DNA of 64,000 bases from Themeda triandra. Lineage: Eukaryota > Streptophyta > Magnoliopsida > Poales > Poaceae. Made by a program: the position numbers and the translations under genes. A model generated the notes under the pieces. That model ran no database searches, was not told the DNA's origin, and saw nothing but the letters and a program-made list of their open reading frames with translations. The stretch is taken from assembly GCA_018135685.1 (NCBI GenBank), contig JAENPR010000104.1, positions 992,001-1,056,000 on the forward strand. The letters run 5' to 3'. Positions 1 through 11,352 of this stretch are shown here, one piece after another; the stretch's first letter is position 1, and each line of letters starts with the position of its first letter.

Positions 1-224
1 CGATCACTAACCTTTGTGCTCAAGAGGCCGAAGATATTCGCAGGGAAGAACTCTGACGGGACACGACGAGGCGGGCGGAGGACGAAGCAGACCCTAGTTC
101 CTCGCAGCGTGAGCAACACCAAGGATGGACCCCCTACCAGGACTATACGGGGTATGCTCCACAGGGCAGCAGGAGCTAGGACCAGTTTGTACCTCCCGCG
201 CCGACCACAGAAGCATGGGCTGAG

Positions 225-509
225 GTGGGCATGGACGAGTGGGAGCGCCAAAGGCAGCGTTACGAAGATGTTCCACCACCAGTCCAGCCTCGACATAACC
301 CCGAGATAGAAGCTCTCGGTACCCGCATCGGACAGCTGCAGATCCAGACAGGTGAAATACAGCACTCTCTCACTTCTTTTGTGCAGGAGACCCACGATTG
401 GCAGGCACATATGGATCAAAGGTGGGACGGCTTGAGTGCACAGATGCAGCAAGACCAGGCTCAACATGAGGAGTTCTGGAGGTTCATGGGATATCACCCT
501 GGACAGTGA
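225..509 (+). pseudogene. gag-like C-terminal tail of retrotransposon A
   Basis: This 94-residue reading frame is rich in Gln, Glu and Trp. It has a heptad-like coiled-coil section (about residues 30-85, with IGQLQIQTGEIQ and the later DGLSAQMQQDQAQHEEF) and ends with GYHPGQ. Proteins of this composition are common at the 3' end of gag-type ORFs of large grass retrotransposons. No zinc knuckle or enzyme motif is visible. The upstream reading frame is disrupted within the first 220 bases, so the N-terminal context is lost. The retrotransposon origin is inferred mainly from the downstream polypurine tract and LTR. Confidence 0.4.
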
Positions 510-1110
510 GCTTCATGCTAGCTTGGGGGAGGACCCCCAAAGGTACCTTGCATTGCATATTTATTTCCAAGTAATTTTATCTTCTTTAGCATGTTTAATT
601 CTCGTTCTCATGCATTGGAAAAAAAACCAAAAATATTTTATTTCCGTGCCTCTTAGTATGTGTCTTTGTAAAATGTGTAGTTCACCCTTGTTGAAATGAT
701 GAGGTTGCTCTGTCTCTTGTTTCTTTGTACCCTAGTTATAAACATTGTTTTCTCTAGATTTGGGTTTATCGGCTAGAAATGTCTCATCCTGAAAACTTGC
801 TTTTTACTGGGAGCATTTGTGTTTTCTTGTCTAAGTTATTGCTGCATATGATATAATACTATAGCCACTGCTATGACTTTGCTCTAGAGTACGACTTGAC
901 TTCCGGAGTTTTCAGTTGCAAAATGATCAAAAAACGAAAAGTTCCTCAATGATTATGAAATACCCACCAGAGCCATATGATTTATCTGTAGACAAAACCT
1001 TCATACGCTGCTTGTTCGTACATTGAGTTCGGTCGGATTGTTACCAACGCGAGATTATGACCTTACACCCACGATTTGAGATTCACTTGCACCCACCAAA
1101 TAAATGCCAG

Positions 1111-1232
1111 CTCTTACACTGAGAGTTGCGCACAAACATGCACCCCTTTCTATCCGCCAACTCTTACACTGAGAGTTGCGCACCATCTTTCCACCAAATA
1201 AAAATGCCGATACTTATCCTGAGGATCGCGCA
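1111..1232 (+). repeat. three tandem copies of a roughly 50-bp unit in element A
   Basis: The core CTCTTACACTGAGAGTTGCG occurs at 1111 and 1161, with a diverged third copy at 1210 (CTTATCCTGAGGATCGCGCA). The spacing is 50 bp each time. The cores contain short dyads. Confidence 0.7.
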
Positions 1233-2046
1233 TTCATTAGCCACCAAAAAGTACTCCTTGCATTTCCATCATTACATCTCTCTCCATTTCCATTAAACAT
1301 TCATCGAGATGGGCTATTTATTCATTCAAAAAAAAGAGAGCAAAGGAAAGAAAGAAGGATAGGATAGTGCAATAATTCAACAGGAAAATCTTTAGATCCC
1401 TGTTCAAAAAAAAAGAGAAGAGAAAAAGAAAAGAATTTGTGCCATTCATAGCCCATACTCTTCTTTATCATCACATCACTCAAATAAAAGAGAGACATCA
1501 TGCATGGAGTACACAAAAATATCCAAAAGTTAGGAACCATTTCTTCCCTCCCACACACTTGCACATCTCAATCAAGGTGTATGGCTTAATCTCCGTAAGG
1601 TTCGATCCTTGACCTTACAATATATGTGATACAAGTATGCCCACTTACATACCTACCCAAAACTCCACTCTAGCTTTTTAGTGGTAGGTAGAAGGCAAAT
1701 TCTCAAACTGCCTTTGGTGAGGTTGCTATACACATTGAGTGATCGAGAGAATCATTCGAGGAACTTGGGATTCATTTCATAAAATTTTTAAAACCTCTCG
1801 GAAGAATGGTCAAGCTTTGGACGAATAATAAGCACAGTTGTGGTGTTGTTCTACCTTGCAATCGCCCAAGACTTGGGAGCCAAAAAGCCCCATTAGAGCG
1901 AGATAATAAAAGGGTGGATAGAAATGCCGGTTTATTCAAATTCGGTGGAAAACATGCGTATAACTATGGTATATTAGAAATACGATCGGCATAGAAGCAG
2001 CTCCTGATCAAACAACCCCAAAAGCCCAGCTTTGCTCGGGACGAGC

Positions 2047-2067
2047 AAAGGGTAAGCTTGGGGATCT
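2047..2067 (+). other. polypurine tract of element A
   Basis: Purine-rich stretch (AAAGGGTAAGCTTGGGGA) immediately before the LTR start at 2068. This is the position expected for the plus-strand primer of reverse transcription. A GCTCGGGACGAGC palindrome lies just upstream at 2034-2046. Confidence 0.6.
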
Positions 2068-3574
2068 TGTTGGCGGTCCTTATCGACACATTTTAACCGC
2101 CAACTTAAGATAGAAAAGGGAGAAATACATGTTCTTATACGCATATACTTGTGCTATTAACCGAATTCCACTTGTACCGGAGTTTAGCAATGTTTACAGG
2201 AAATACACCAAGTACGGGGATTTTACACGTAAAAGGCGCTTTCCCGGCAAAGCGTAAAAGAGGCACAAGGAGGAGACAGCCCAACCAGCCGAAATGGGCT
2301 GAAACACCACACCACCTCGACACACTCGACGGGAGGGACCCACCGGCCAAGGTCGGTTGGGGGGCGGCTCCAACTCGGCACGCTCGCGCCCCCGACCGAC
2401 AGTGGGCCCCCGTCTCCCCGGAAGCGGTGCAATGAATACGAGAGGAGGGCGGTGCGGCGGTGTTCCTTCCATGTATAGCTCCAAACCGACCCGCTCAAGA
2501 TATAAAGGGGAGAAGAATCCATTTTCAACACACACATTCATTTGAGCCATTCTCCTCTACTCTTGTTCTCTAGCCTAGTCTAGTAGTTTAGGAGCTAGGT
2601 TGAGCTATCAAGGAGGGCTTGTCTCCTAGGAAGAGGATTCATCACTTGGTAATACTATGGAGTGTTCTTCCTACTTCAAGTTCTTATTCTTATTATGTAG
2701 CTTTGTTCATGAACTAGAGTATAGTTGCATTCTTGCTAAACCTGATTCATATGAACTAGACCAAGGTTCCTATGATCATTTCTTAGCATGTTCTTCGTTG
2801 TTCTTCGTCGATAATATACTTTATAGGATTAGAGGTCTTGATGAGAATGGAGTAATGGTTTGTCGTTCCTTCGGGTTTGCCTATGTTCTAGCTCGTCCAT
2901 CCGTAGGGTGGGAGTCCGCGGGGGATATAGGTAGTTCTCGAATATGCGGGCGTGGTGTCCGGATATGAGAGAGCCTTCGGATATGACGGCATGCCACGGT
3001 TGAGGGTAGGCGGTGGTGGTGATGCCCTGTCCGTCCCATGTAATCCCCCACGTCCATATGTCGTGTAGGAGTTCGTAAATGCCTCTATCGGCCGGACCAG
3101 CCGGTGCGGGGTCTCCCCTGTTACTTTAGGCTCGACTTATATCTAAACTTGTAGACTATATGACTTATTTGTTCATGACATTGCAATGTATGACCTACAC
3201 TCCGCTCCGCTTAGGTTTATTCTTTATTCGTTCATTCGTTTATTCTTTCTTTTATACTTTATCCTTGAGTTTGGCCAAATGTGTGTCCACTATCTTGCAA
3301 AACCATTATTACTTACCCCTGTATAGTACTAGAGTCACATTTCGATGATATGAAGTCAAATATCCATATCCATGTTTAGACACCTCTACACCATGCCTTC
3401 CTACGGGAAATATAAATAACGATACCCCGAGAATAGTCCCGGGTGAAATGCTATAATGATAGATCCGTGCGCTTGCGGATAATATCTTTAGAACACGACT
3501 ATCAACCCCGGGCGTTTCTTGGCGTGACCACCGGGATGTAACAATTCTAGTGATTGCGTTAAGAAATGCCAACA
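2068..3574 (+). repeat. LTR of element A
   Basis: The LTR begins TGTTGGCGGT and ends AATGCCAACA, giving the short inverted termini TGTTGGC/GCCAACA. A purine tract lies upstream and a PBS-like site lies 6 bp downstream. Length is about 1507 bp. An internal TATA box lies near 2500. The second LTR copy is not in the window, so the limits rest on terminal motifs alone. Confidence 0.75.
2500..2507 (+). promoter_or_regulatory. TATA box of LTR A promoter
   Basis: ATATAAAGG lies about 430 bp into the LTR, downstream of a GC-rich stretch. An AC-rich putative start region follows about 30 bp later. The position fits a U3/R boundary. Confidence 0.5.
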
Positions 3575-3579
3575 AGCAT

Positions 3580-3599
3580 TTCGGCGCCGTTGCCGGGGA
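3580..3599 (+). other. primer-binding-site-like sequence (tRNA-Asp type)
   Basis: TCGGCGCCGTTGCCGGGGA differs at one base from the TGGCGCCGTTGCCGGGGA site that many grass gypsy elements use for tRNA-Asp. It lies 6 bp beyond the LTR end. About 50 bp further on (3623-3645) a diverged copy of the last 24 bp of the LTR appears again. Confidence 0.6.
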
Positions 3600-3646
3600 T
3601 AGACTTTTTATCTATCTTTGGTGATTGCGCTAAGAAATGTCAACAG

Positions 3647-4012
3647 TCATTTGAGTGGGCCAACATTTTCTTCAAAATGCTTATCGGCCGTTCGACCGAA
3701 AGTGTTAATCATGATTGCCCGAAAAGTATTCAAAAAAGCTGTATGGTGGTTTGTCATGGTCTCTCCCATAGCCTTGTAAACCAGCGCTGCCATCTTGTGA
3801 GCATCTTCCTCTTCAGTGTAATCAGATTGGTGTGGAAGAAGAACCCTTGGTAGTGACTGCTTTTGGATCACCTTGTTGCTCTTGTTCTTGGAAAAGGACA
3901 TCAAGCACTTCTGTTGGAATTGCTCACATGCCTGTTGCACTAGTTCCCTGAAGTTGTCCGGCAAATCATCCATGGTCACATCCAGAACGTGATTATTGCT
4001 GATGTCAGACAT
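3647..4012 (-). pseudogene. N-terminal gag-like protein of element B, truncated
   Basis: A 121-residue frame starts with MSDISNNHVLDVTMDDLPDN and contains an acidic N-terminus, FRELVQQACEQFQQKCL and AALVYKAMGETMTNHH. It ends shortly after NTFGRTADKHFEENVGPLK. The start is the first ATG downstream of the PBS-like site. I recognise the general look of a plant LTR-retrotransposon gag start (helical, charged, ending in a HH...NTF segment), but no zinc knuckle remains. It is cut off at the junction with element A. Function is inferred from position after an LTR. Confidence 0.45.
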
Positions 4013-4029
4013 CTTGAACTTAAAAGAGC

Positions 4030-4048
4030 TCCCACCGGGCGTGCCAAA
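4030..4048 (-). other. PBS-like sequence of element B
   Basis: On the minus strand TTGGCACGCCCGGTGGGA follows the LTR end after 5-6 bases. It starts with the TGG expected of a primer-binding site. The matching tRNA is not assigned. Confidence 0.4.
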
Positions 4049-4053
4049 AAGTG

Positions 4054-5692
4054 TGTTGACACAAAATGTGGCACACTGTGCCTCACACACAGCAAGCCGG
4101 AAAGCGTGGCTTCAATCGGGTGCCCGGACGGTTTGGAATCCGAAGACGTGCCGGTCGGTTTGACCCGAAAACCAACAAGGGATAAACTGTGAGAACAAAA
4201 CTCGGAACATGCCGGGTGAGACTAGATGGTTCCATATTTACGGCCCCGAAGCCACTTATGACGACATACGGCTATAGAAGTTGTACGCCAAACATGCTTA
4301 TAGGTTATTCGGCTAACAAAGGATGAAACATGTAAAGACATTGATTGCCGAATACATACGCATGAGAAGAATATACTTGAAGAAGTTAAAATTGATCATT
4401 ACATATTATGTAAAATGTATTCCTAGACCAATGACATCGTCAAGACATAATAAATTATAAGCGAGATAACTCATAAATATAAATCTATTAAAATAACACA
4501 TGCATAGGCTAATTAAACTAGTCTCGCGCACGTCTAGCCTTCATAAACCCGTCAAGCATAAACCCAAGCAAGTTAATCCACCGCATGATACCGCTCGCTA
4601 TGAGTCTACACCACTTCCCACAATCGATTAATCCACCGCATGATACGATCTAATAATAAGAAGCTAAAAGCATGTATATATCCAAACAAATCTATAAGTA
4701 CTCATTACTCGTGTAAGCATGACCATATTCGGCAAGCTTGCCAAATTGGGGTCCATGAAGAAGGAACAAACAAGCTAACATGATTTTAGCCAAATAAAAC
4801 CCGCATCGCCGCACGACACCTAGTTCTATTAGGGTTAATACGCTTTGACATGTATGAACCCACAACATGTTGCAATCTAGATTGATCTAATTCGGCTATA
4901 CAAGCATATGATCTACCTATCATGAATTAAGAGCAAATAGTTCTATCGAAAGTCGAAGCATATCAATCTAGATTGGGCAAAAGAGTGTTACAAATATATA
5001 AAACATTAAAGACAATGCAACACATGATAACTTGATGAATCTACTAGATTTTGCCGAATCTAATAGAGCCGATAACTATTTTTACTCATGGCTTAATCGC
5101 GCACGATACATGGCATAAGCAAAAACTTCCCGCCATTAAGCTTAAATCCACCGCATGATACTAAGCACAATGAACGAGACTACTTGCACCATGATCTAAA
5201 TCCACCGCATGATACTAGACATGATAGCAAGGTTGTCGATACTTACGGAGGTCGACGGATCAATGGCTCCTCTCGAAGAACTCGACGACACAACGAAAGA
5301 CTCGAAACTTGGCACGGGGCCGGTTGTATTGATTTTGATTGTGTATCTCATTACAATGGTCGAGGGTCGATATTTATACCCTGGACAAAACTTGAGTCCT
5401 AAAAGATTACGATTTACAAAGAATATTAAACAAAATTTGGAAACTATGACTCTTAGTTCTAATTCTCCTCGGAGTCCTCTATTATTATGACTTTCTCTCT
5501 TTGAATCGGCTTTACTTGCCATCTTTTGCTTCCGAATGGAGTCACCGTCTTCCGAGATAGTCGACCGCATGGCCATTTCTTTGAAGCACCGAGCATTAAC
5601 CGACCGCTCGGGCGTTTGCCGAATGCCTTTCTCGCCGCGTGTTGGCCCACCCGTCATCTTCTCAATCTTTACCAAAATCCAAAGTGTTAACA
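4054..5692 (-). repeat. LTR of element B (minus orientation)
   Basis: The termini are TGTTAACAC at the 5692 end and GTGTCAACA at the 4054 end on the minus strand, an 8/9 inverted match. Length is about 1639 bp. It contains four copies of a 17-bp motif. No long open frame makes sense here; the 165-residue minus frame at 5196-5693 simply covers the LTR start. Confidence 0.6.
4575..5215 (-). repeat. four copies of a 17-bp motif in LTR B
   Basis: AATCCACCGCATGATAC occurs exactly at 4575-4591, 4630-4646, 5145-5161 and 5199-5215 (plus-strand reading). The copies form two pairs spaced 55 and 54 bp, separated by about 515 bp. Confidence 0.9.
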
Positions 5693-5719
5693 CACAAGAT
5701 TAAGATTTTTGCCACAAGT

Positions 5720-7070
5720 TCTTGTTGAGTTTGCCAAGGAAGTTCAAGATGTTGATCATGATGCTACAAAGGGATGGGCTTGAAACAATGAAGCCCAATG
5801 ATTTGCTTGGTGAAGTCTTGACATATGACAAGTATGATCAAGATGTTGATGAGCCACCTCCTCTAAGGGCAAAGCACCAATTTTTGAAGAAGAAGAAAAC
5901 AATGATGAAGATGGTGACTTTGAGATTGATGATGAGGCACTTGCTCTTGTGGTCAAGAAGATGGGTCACATGTTCATCAAGCGAAGAGGCTTTAAGAAGA
6001 GAAATGACAACTTCAAGAACAAGGAGCAACAAATAAAGTGCTTCAATTGTGATAGCACCGAGCATCTTCAAGCCGATTGCCCATATGACAAGAAGAAGAA
6101 GAACAAGAAGGGCAACTTTGAGAAGAAGAAGAATGAGGCCAAGATGACATTCAAGAAGGGCAAGAATGCGCATATGTGGTCACTTGGGAGAGTGACAATG
6201 ATGATGAAGAAGAAGATTCTTCAAACAAGGCTTTTGCTTCAATCGCCATCAACAAGAAGCCTTCACTATTCTCTACATCACCTTCATGCTTCATGGCCAA
6301 AGAAACTAAGGTACTATATGATGATAGTGATGATGATAGTGAGATGGAATATGCTCACAATAGTGATAATGATGATGATGATGATGAACCTTCTAAGAAA
6401 CAATTATATGACTTGATGCAATAAACTAGAGATATAGCTATTGCCAAAGACAAAGAGCGTAAGAAGCTTTCAATGAAAGTAGAAAGATTTCTTGAGAAAG
6501 CCCTTAGTGAGCTTAAAACCACTCATGAGAGTCTAGTGGAAGACCATGAGAACCTTGGTGATGCTCATTCTAAGCTTGAAAAGGCTCACTCATTGCTTCT
6601 TGAGCAACAAGCAAAGAAAGTGGTGGTTGCATCTTGTGATATAGGTGTTACTTGTGACATCATTGATGAATCATTTTATCAACCTATCATCATGACAAAT
6701 GTTAACCCTTCTTGTAGCTCTTCATCCACCACCACCGACTCTACCTCCACTACTAGTGATGGTTTCACTTGTGATGCCTCACTAATGGTTGAGAATGAGA
6801 CCCTCAAGAAAGAGGGGGATGAGCTCACTCACACTCTAGGCAAGGCCTATGGCGGTGAGGCTCGATTGCTTAAGTGCTTGGGCAGCCAAAGGTTATCTCT
6901 TAACAAAGAGAGATTGGGATATATCCTCAAAAAAGGGCAAGGCGGCCTTTGCAACTCCAAAGCCTAGCTTTATGAAGAGCAATGGTCGGTTTTGCTATAG
7001 ATGCAAGCAAGTTGGGCACCTTGAGCAAAATTGCAACAAGAAGAAAAAACAAGAAGCTTGTTAATGCTAT
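5720..7070 (+). pseudogene. copia gag, frameshifted
   Basis: The gag region is spread over several frames. A zinc knuckle CFNCDSTEHLQADC (C-x2-C-x4-H-x4-C) lies at about 6042-6083, followed by a lysine-rich KKKKNKKGNF stretch and an Asp/Glu-rich section. A helical part (6473-6660: ALSELKTTHESLVEDHENLG) and a second CCHC knuckle CYRCKQVGHLEQNC at about 6996-7037 follow. Paired knuckles separated by a Ser/Thr-rich spacer are usual for SIRE-type copia gag. At least three frame changes and internal stops are present. Confidence 0.75.
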
Positions 7071-7247
7071 ATCTTTTGATTCTTGTTATATGCTTACCAA
7101 GGGTGGGAAAGGTGTGCAAGCTAAGTTTGTTGGTACACCAATTGTTGGCCCAAAGAAGAAGGCTATTTGGATACCAAAGAGCTTAGTCACTAACCTACAA
7201 GGACCCAAGCAAAAATGGGTACCTAAGATTCATTGATTTGCTTGTAG

Positions 7248-7469
7248 GTGAATTATAAAGCCGAAGGAAGGCATTGGATTATTGATAGTGGGTGTTCTCA
7301 ACACATGATCGGCACATCAAGAATGTTTGACTCAATTGAAGATAATGATAGTGGCATTGATTCAATCACTTTCGGCAATAACAAGAAAGGCAAGGTTGTT
7401 GGTTTGGGTAAGATTGCAATATCAAATGACATGAGCATATCAAATGTGTTGCATCTTTGGAGCAAATGA
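7248..7469 (+). pseudogene. copia aspartic protease fragment
   Basis: HWIIDSGCSQHMIG carries the DSG catalytic triad of retroviral-type aspartic proteases. VGLGKIAISNDMSISNVLHL follows, the conserved C-terminal part of the domain. The frame is lost after 7469. Confidence 0.8.
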
Positions 7470-7609
7470 TGTGGAAGTTGTTAGTCTTGATGGTTCTAAC
7501 TTGGTATTCAAAGGCTTTAGATATGAGAACCTCTATCTAGTTGACTTCAATACTAGTGAAGCATTCTTGACCACATGCTTAATATCCAAATTAAGCTTGG
7601 GTTGGCTTT

Positions 7610-8345
7610 GACATAGAAGGCTTGGTCATGTTGGCATGAAACAATTGAAGAAGCTAGTAACTCACAAACTAGTCGATGGTTTGAAAGATGTTGAATTTGA
7701 GAAGAACAAGCTTTATAGTGCATGTCAAGTCAGGAAGCAAGTTGGATGCTCACATCCAAAGAAGAGTATAATGAGCACATGCAAGGCATTTGAGTTATTC
7801 CACATGGATCTATTTGGCCCAACTACATATACAAGCATTGGCGGCAATAAGTATGGGTTTGTCATAGTGGATGACTTCACAAGATTTACATGGGTATTCT
7901 TTCTTAGTGACAAGAGTGAAGTGTATGACACCTTCAAGACCTTTCTCACTAGAGTTCACAATGAGTTTAGCATGAGAATCAAGAAAGTGAGAAGTGACAA
8001 TGGTAGTGAGTTCAAGAATACAAGAATGAAAGAACTTTGTGATCACTATGGCATTGGTCATCAATTTTCGACCAAATACACTCCATAATCAAATTGCCTA
8101 GTTGAGAGGAAGAATAGAACATTACTTGATATGGCTAGATCAATGCTTCATGAGTACAATGTTAGTCAATCATTTTGGGATGAAGCAATCAACAAGGCAT
8201 GCTATTACATCAATAGGCTCTATTGTCATACATTGCTAGAGTAGACCCATATGAGATACTTTATGGAAGAAAGCCCAATATTGCTTACTTTAGAGTGTTT
8301 GGTTGCAAGTGCTACATCTTGAAGAAGGGCACTAGATTGGAAAAG
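7610..8345 (+). pseudogene. copia integrase
   Basis: The pre-integrase segment LGHVGMKQLKKL...LYSACQVRKQ is followed by the core: FHMDLFGPT (first Asp near 7807), VRSDNGSEF (second Asp near 7998) and LVERKNRTLLDMARS (the Glu, near 8104). This matches the DDE integrase pattern. A stop codon at 8086-8088 lies between the second Asp and the Glu, and more frame damage follows after about 8230. The protein is non-functional. Confidence 0.85.
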
Positions 8346-8839
8346 TTTGACAAGAGATGTGATGAGGGTTCCTACTTGGTTATTATGCAAAGCTTATAGA
8401 GTTTGGAACAACTCAAGTGGCATTCTAGAAGAAGTCCATGATGTGCAATTTGATGAAACCAATGGGTCACAAGATGAAGATGAAAATCTAAATAATGTTG
8501 GTGGAACTCAATTAGTTGAAGCTATGAAGAACATGGACATAGGGGACATCAGAGCAAAGCAAGTGGTTGATGTGCAAGATGATGACAAAGATCAAGTGCT
8601 CAATTCTCCATTGAAGCAAGCTAGCAATGATCATGGTACAATGAGGATAAATCAAATGATCAACCAAGTTCAAGCAATCAAGTGCAAGTGCTCCAACCAC
8701 AAAATGTTGCAAGAGATCACCCGATTGATAGTGTTATTGATGATATTAGAAGTGTTGTGCAAACAAGATCAAGATTGACTATGTTTTGTGAGCATGCATC
8801 ATTTGTGTCAAGTATAGAACCAAAAAAGTTGATGAAGCT

Positions 8840-9600
8840 TTGAAGGATGCTGATTGGATCATGGCTATGCAAGATGAACTCAACAATTTCATTAGAAATG
8901 ATATTTGGGAGTTAGTTGAAAGGCCAAATGACTACAATATGATTGGAACTAAATGGGTGTTCAAAAACAAGCAAGATCGAGATGGCATTGTAGTGAGAAA
9001 CAAAGCAAAACTAGTTGCACAACGCTATACTCAAGTTGAAGGTCTTGACTATGATGAAACATATGCTCCCGTGGTAAGATTGGAGACAATAAGGATTCTA
9101 TTGGCTTATGCATGTGCCCACAACATCAAGCTTTATCAAATGGATGTCAAAAGTGCATTTCTCAATGGGTTCATCAATGAGCTAGTGTACTAGAGCATGT
9201 TATGAGAGATTGAGGAACTTTCTTCTCTCTAAGGGATTTGTGATGGGCAAGGTTGATACTACTCTATTCACCAAGAAGATTGGCAATGATCTATTCATAG
9301 TGCAAATATATATTGATGATATCATCTTTGGATCAATCAATTAAGCATATTGTGAAGAATTTTGTGAAATGATGGCCAAAGAGTTTGAAATGTCCATGAT
9401 TGGTGAAATTAGCTACCTCCTTGGTCTCCAAGTCAAGCAATTGAAGAATGGGACATTTGTGAGTCAAGGGAAATACAAAAGGGACACGTTGAAGAAGTTT
9501 GGAATGCAAGATGCAAAGCCAATTTCAACTCCAATGGGCACCAATGGAAATTTGGATAGTGATCTTGATGGCAATATGGTGAATCAAAAGAAATATCGAG
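8840..9600 (+). pseudogene. copia reverse transcriptase with internal deletion
   Basis: The frame from 8840 carries WELVERPND, GTKWVFKNKQDRDG, YDETYAPVVRLETIR and YQMDVKSAFLNG, all conserved copia RT blocks. After NELVY a stop occurs and the following conserved block is missing, consistent with an internal deletion. The catalytic YIDD (usually YVDD) is at 9309-9320 in VQIYIDDIIFGS. AKEFEMSMIGEISYLLGLQV follows in a later frame. Confidence 0.85.
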
Positions 9601-9603
9601 TCT

Positions 9604-10250
9604 TTGATTGGAAGCCTACTATATGTCACCGCATCAAGGCCGGATGTCATGTTTAGTGTTTGCATGTGTGCTAGATATCAAGCCTCACCTAGAGAGAGTC
9701 ATCTCACGACCGCAAAGAGAATATTGAGGTACTTGAAGCAAACAAGAGATGTTGGAGTATGGTATCCCAAGGGGTCAAAGTTTGAATTGATTGGATATTC
9801 GGACCCCGACTATGGTAGTTGCAAGATCAATAGAAAGAGCACAAGTGGTACATGTCAACTTCTTGGAAGATCACTTGTGTCATGGTCCTCAAAGAAACAA
9901 AATAGTGTGGCAATCTCAATCGCCGAAGTTTGAATATGTTAGTGCGGGAAGTTGTTGTACACAATTGCTATGGATGAAATCAACTTTGAAGGATTATGGC
10001 ATCAACTTCAAGAATGTGCCATTATTTTGTGATAATGAAAGTGCAATCAAGATGACACAAAATCCAGTTTAACATGGAAGAACAACGCACATTGACATAA
10101 GGCATCACTTCATTAGAGATCATCAACAAAAGGGAGACATTTCCATTGATGATCAACTTGGCGATATACTCACCAAGCCACTTGATGAAAGAAGGTTTTG
10201 CAAGCTAAGGAATGAGTTGAACATTCTTGACTTCTCAAATATGTGTTGAA
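9604..10250 (+). pseudogene. copia RNase H
   Basis: Contains HLTTAKRILRYLKQT, SDPDYGSCKINRKSTSGTC and LVSWSSKKQNSVAIS, then after a frame change LFCDNESAIKMTQNPV, a stop, and IDIRHHFIRDH...DILTKPLDERRF. These are the RNase H blocks at the end of copia pol. The reading frame is broken in at least two places. Confidence 0.85.
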
Positions 10251-11352
10251 TGCACCCCACCACTACTTGACATGCCTCTCCTCTAACAAAGCAAGGTATA
10301 ATTGATTGTCATGATATTCATCCAATGCTAAGGACTTGCTAGAGCATGTAGACATGTTAAGTGGATCCTATGAGCATTCATGATAAATCAAATGATTTTG
10401 ATGGGTATATATTACCACTATTGCTTCTATGCTTGTTTTGATCTAGTGGTGACATGTGACATGTTTGTGGGCTTGCAATCCTTGTGTTGAATCTAGAAGA
10501 TGTGCTATAAGTGTTTAATTCAACATAGGCGGGATAACCCTTTCATGAGGTGTGAAGAAGTTTGTCTTTGGTTCAAACCAAATTAAATATCTTTGGCAAA
10601 TGTTCTAGGTTGAACCAAATTTGACCAAAAGTTTTGTTTACTCCATCAAAGTCCTTTTCTCTCTATAATTTGATCCCATTTATGGGTAAGTTGTTGACAA
10701 AGGGGAGAGAAAATGATGATTCAACATGATAAAAGGGTAAATAAAATTTTGATGCACACAAAGAGGGGGAGCAAGCTCATAAATAAAGTTGTTGCACTTG
10801 CTTGTGCATTCTCATATGACTTGCTCACTGCACTTGGTTAGTTTTACTCTACAAATTTTCATACAAGTGGTGTCTTCTTGCTTGTGTGGTGCAATGCTAG
10901 TATAGAACTTGAATGATGAAATGATCTACTAGCATGCATAGGTTGTATCTAGACATTCCTGTTGTTTTATAAGTGGTTCAAGAACCTTGCTTATAATGTT
11001 GATCTCATGGGGTTTTTGAGTCTTTGATGGATGTCTAGTTACTTCATGGTGCTAAGGATGGTGTAAAATGCAACTCTGATTGGTATCACGCTTCAACAGT
11101 CCATTTCTTACACCTTAGCATCATTTTGGTAGAATTGCTCTCCCAACACTTTTATCCATGCATATGTGCAAAGCTTAAAATCCAAACTCTATGCACATAT
11201 GTAGGGGGGGCTAATGCTACCAAAACCGAACTTACTATAGTTGTCCAAATCCTTCTCATGAGCTTAATGATTGGATAAGTATGACAAGTTCGGAATTCTT
11301 ATTATCAAAATCATCTTTGAGAGGTTGTCATCAATTACCAAAAAGGGGTGAT
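10251..11352 (+). other. copia 3' spacer and polypurine tract
   Basis: Non-coding DNA between RNase H and LTR with no long open frame. A G-run (TAGGGGGGG) lies near 11203. The likely functional polypurine tract AAAAAGGGGTGAT lies directly before the LTR at 11340-11352. No envelope-like ORF is recognisable. Confidence 0.6.

Larger units (their letters stand above)
1..3645 (+). mobile_element. Ty3/gypsy-like LTR retrotransposon A, 3' portion with LTR (5' part outside window)
   Basis: The order on the plus strand is a gag-like coding tail (225-509), about 1.5 kb of AT-rich non-coding DNA, a purine-rich tract ending at 2067, and an LTR at 2068-3574 bounded by TGTTGGC and GCCAACA. A site resembling a tRNA-Asp primer-binding site follows immediately. 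No protease, RT or integrase is visible, so either the coding part lies left of the window or the element is non-autonomous. The non-coding part holds a roughly 50-bp tandem motif at 1111-1232. The insertion is probably the youngest of the nest because it abuts and appears to split element B. Confidence 0.7.
3647..5692 (-). mobile_element. LTR retrotransposon B, minus strand, 5' LTR plus start of gag
   Basis: Read on the minus strand, an LTR (5692 to 4054) is followed by a PBS-like stretch and a short gag-like ORF (4012 to 3647). The ORF stops where element A begins. The rest of B is presumably left of the window, beyond element A. The outer LTR end at 5692 abuts the interior of the copia gag region, so B inserted into the copia element. 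Confidence 0.6.

Noticed and set aside
4500..5215. CRISPR-like array from the repeated 17-bp motif
   Set aside because: Only four copies at uneven spacing inside an LTR of a plant retrotransposon; no cas genes and a eukaryotic context.
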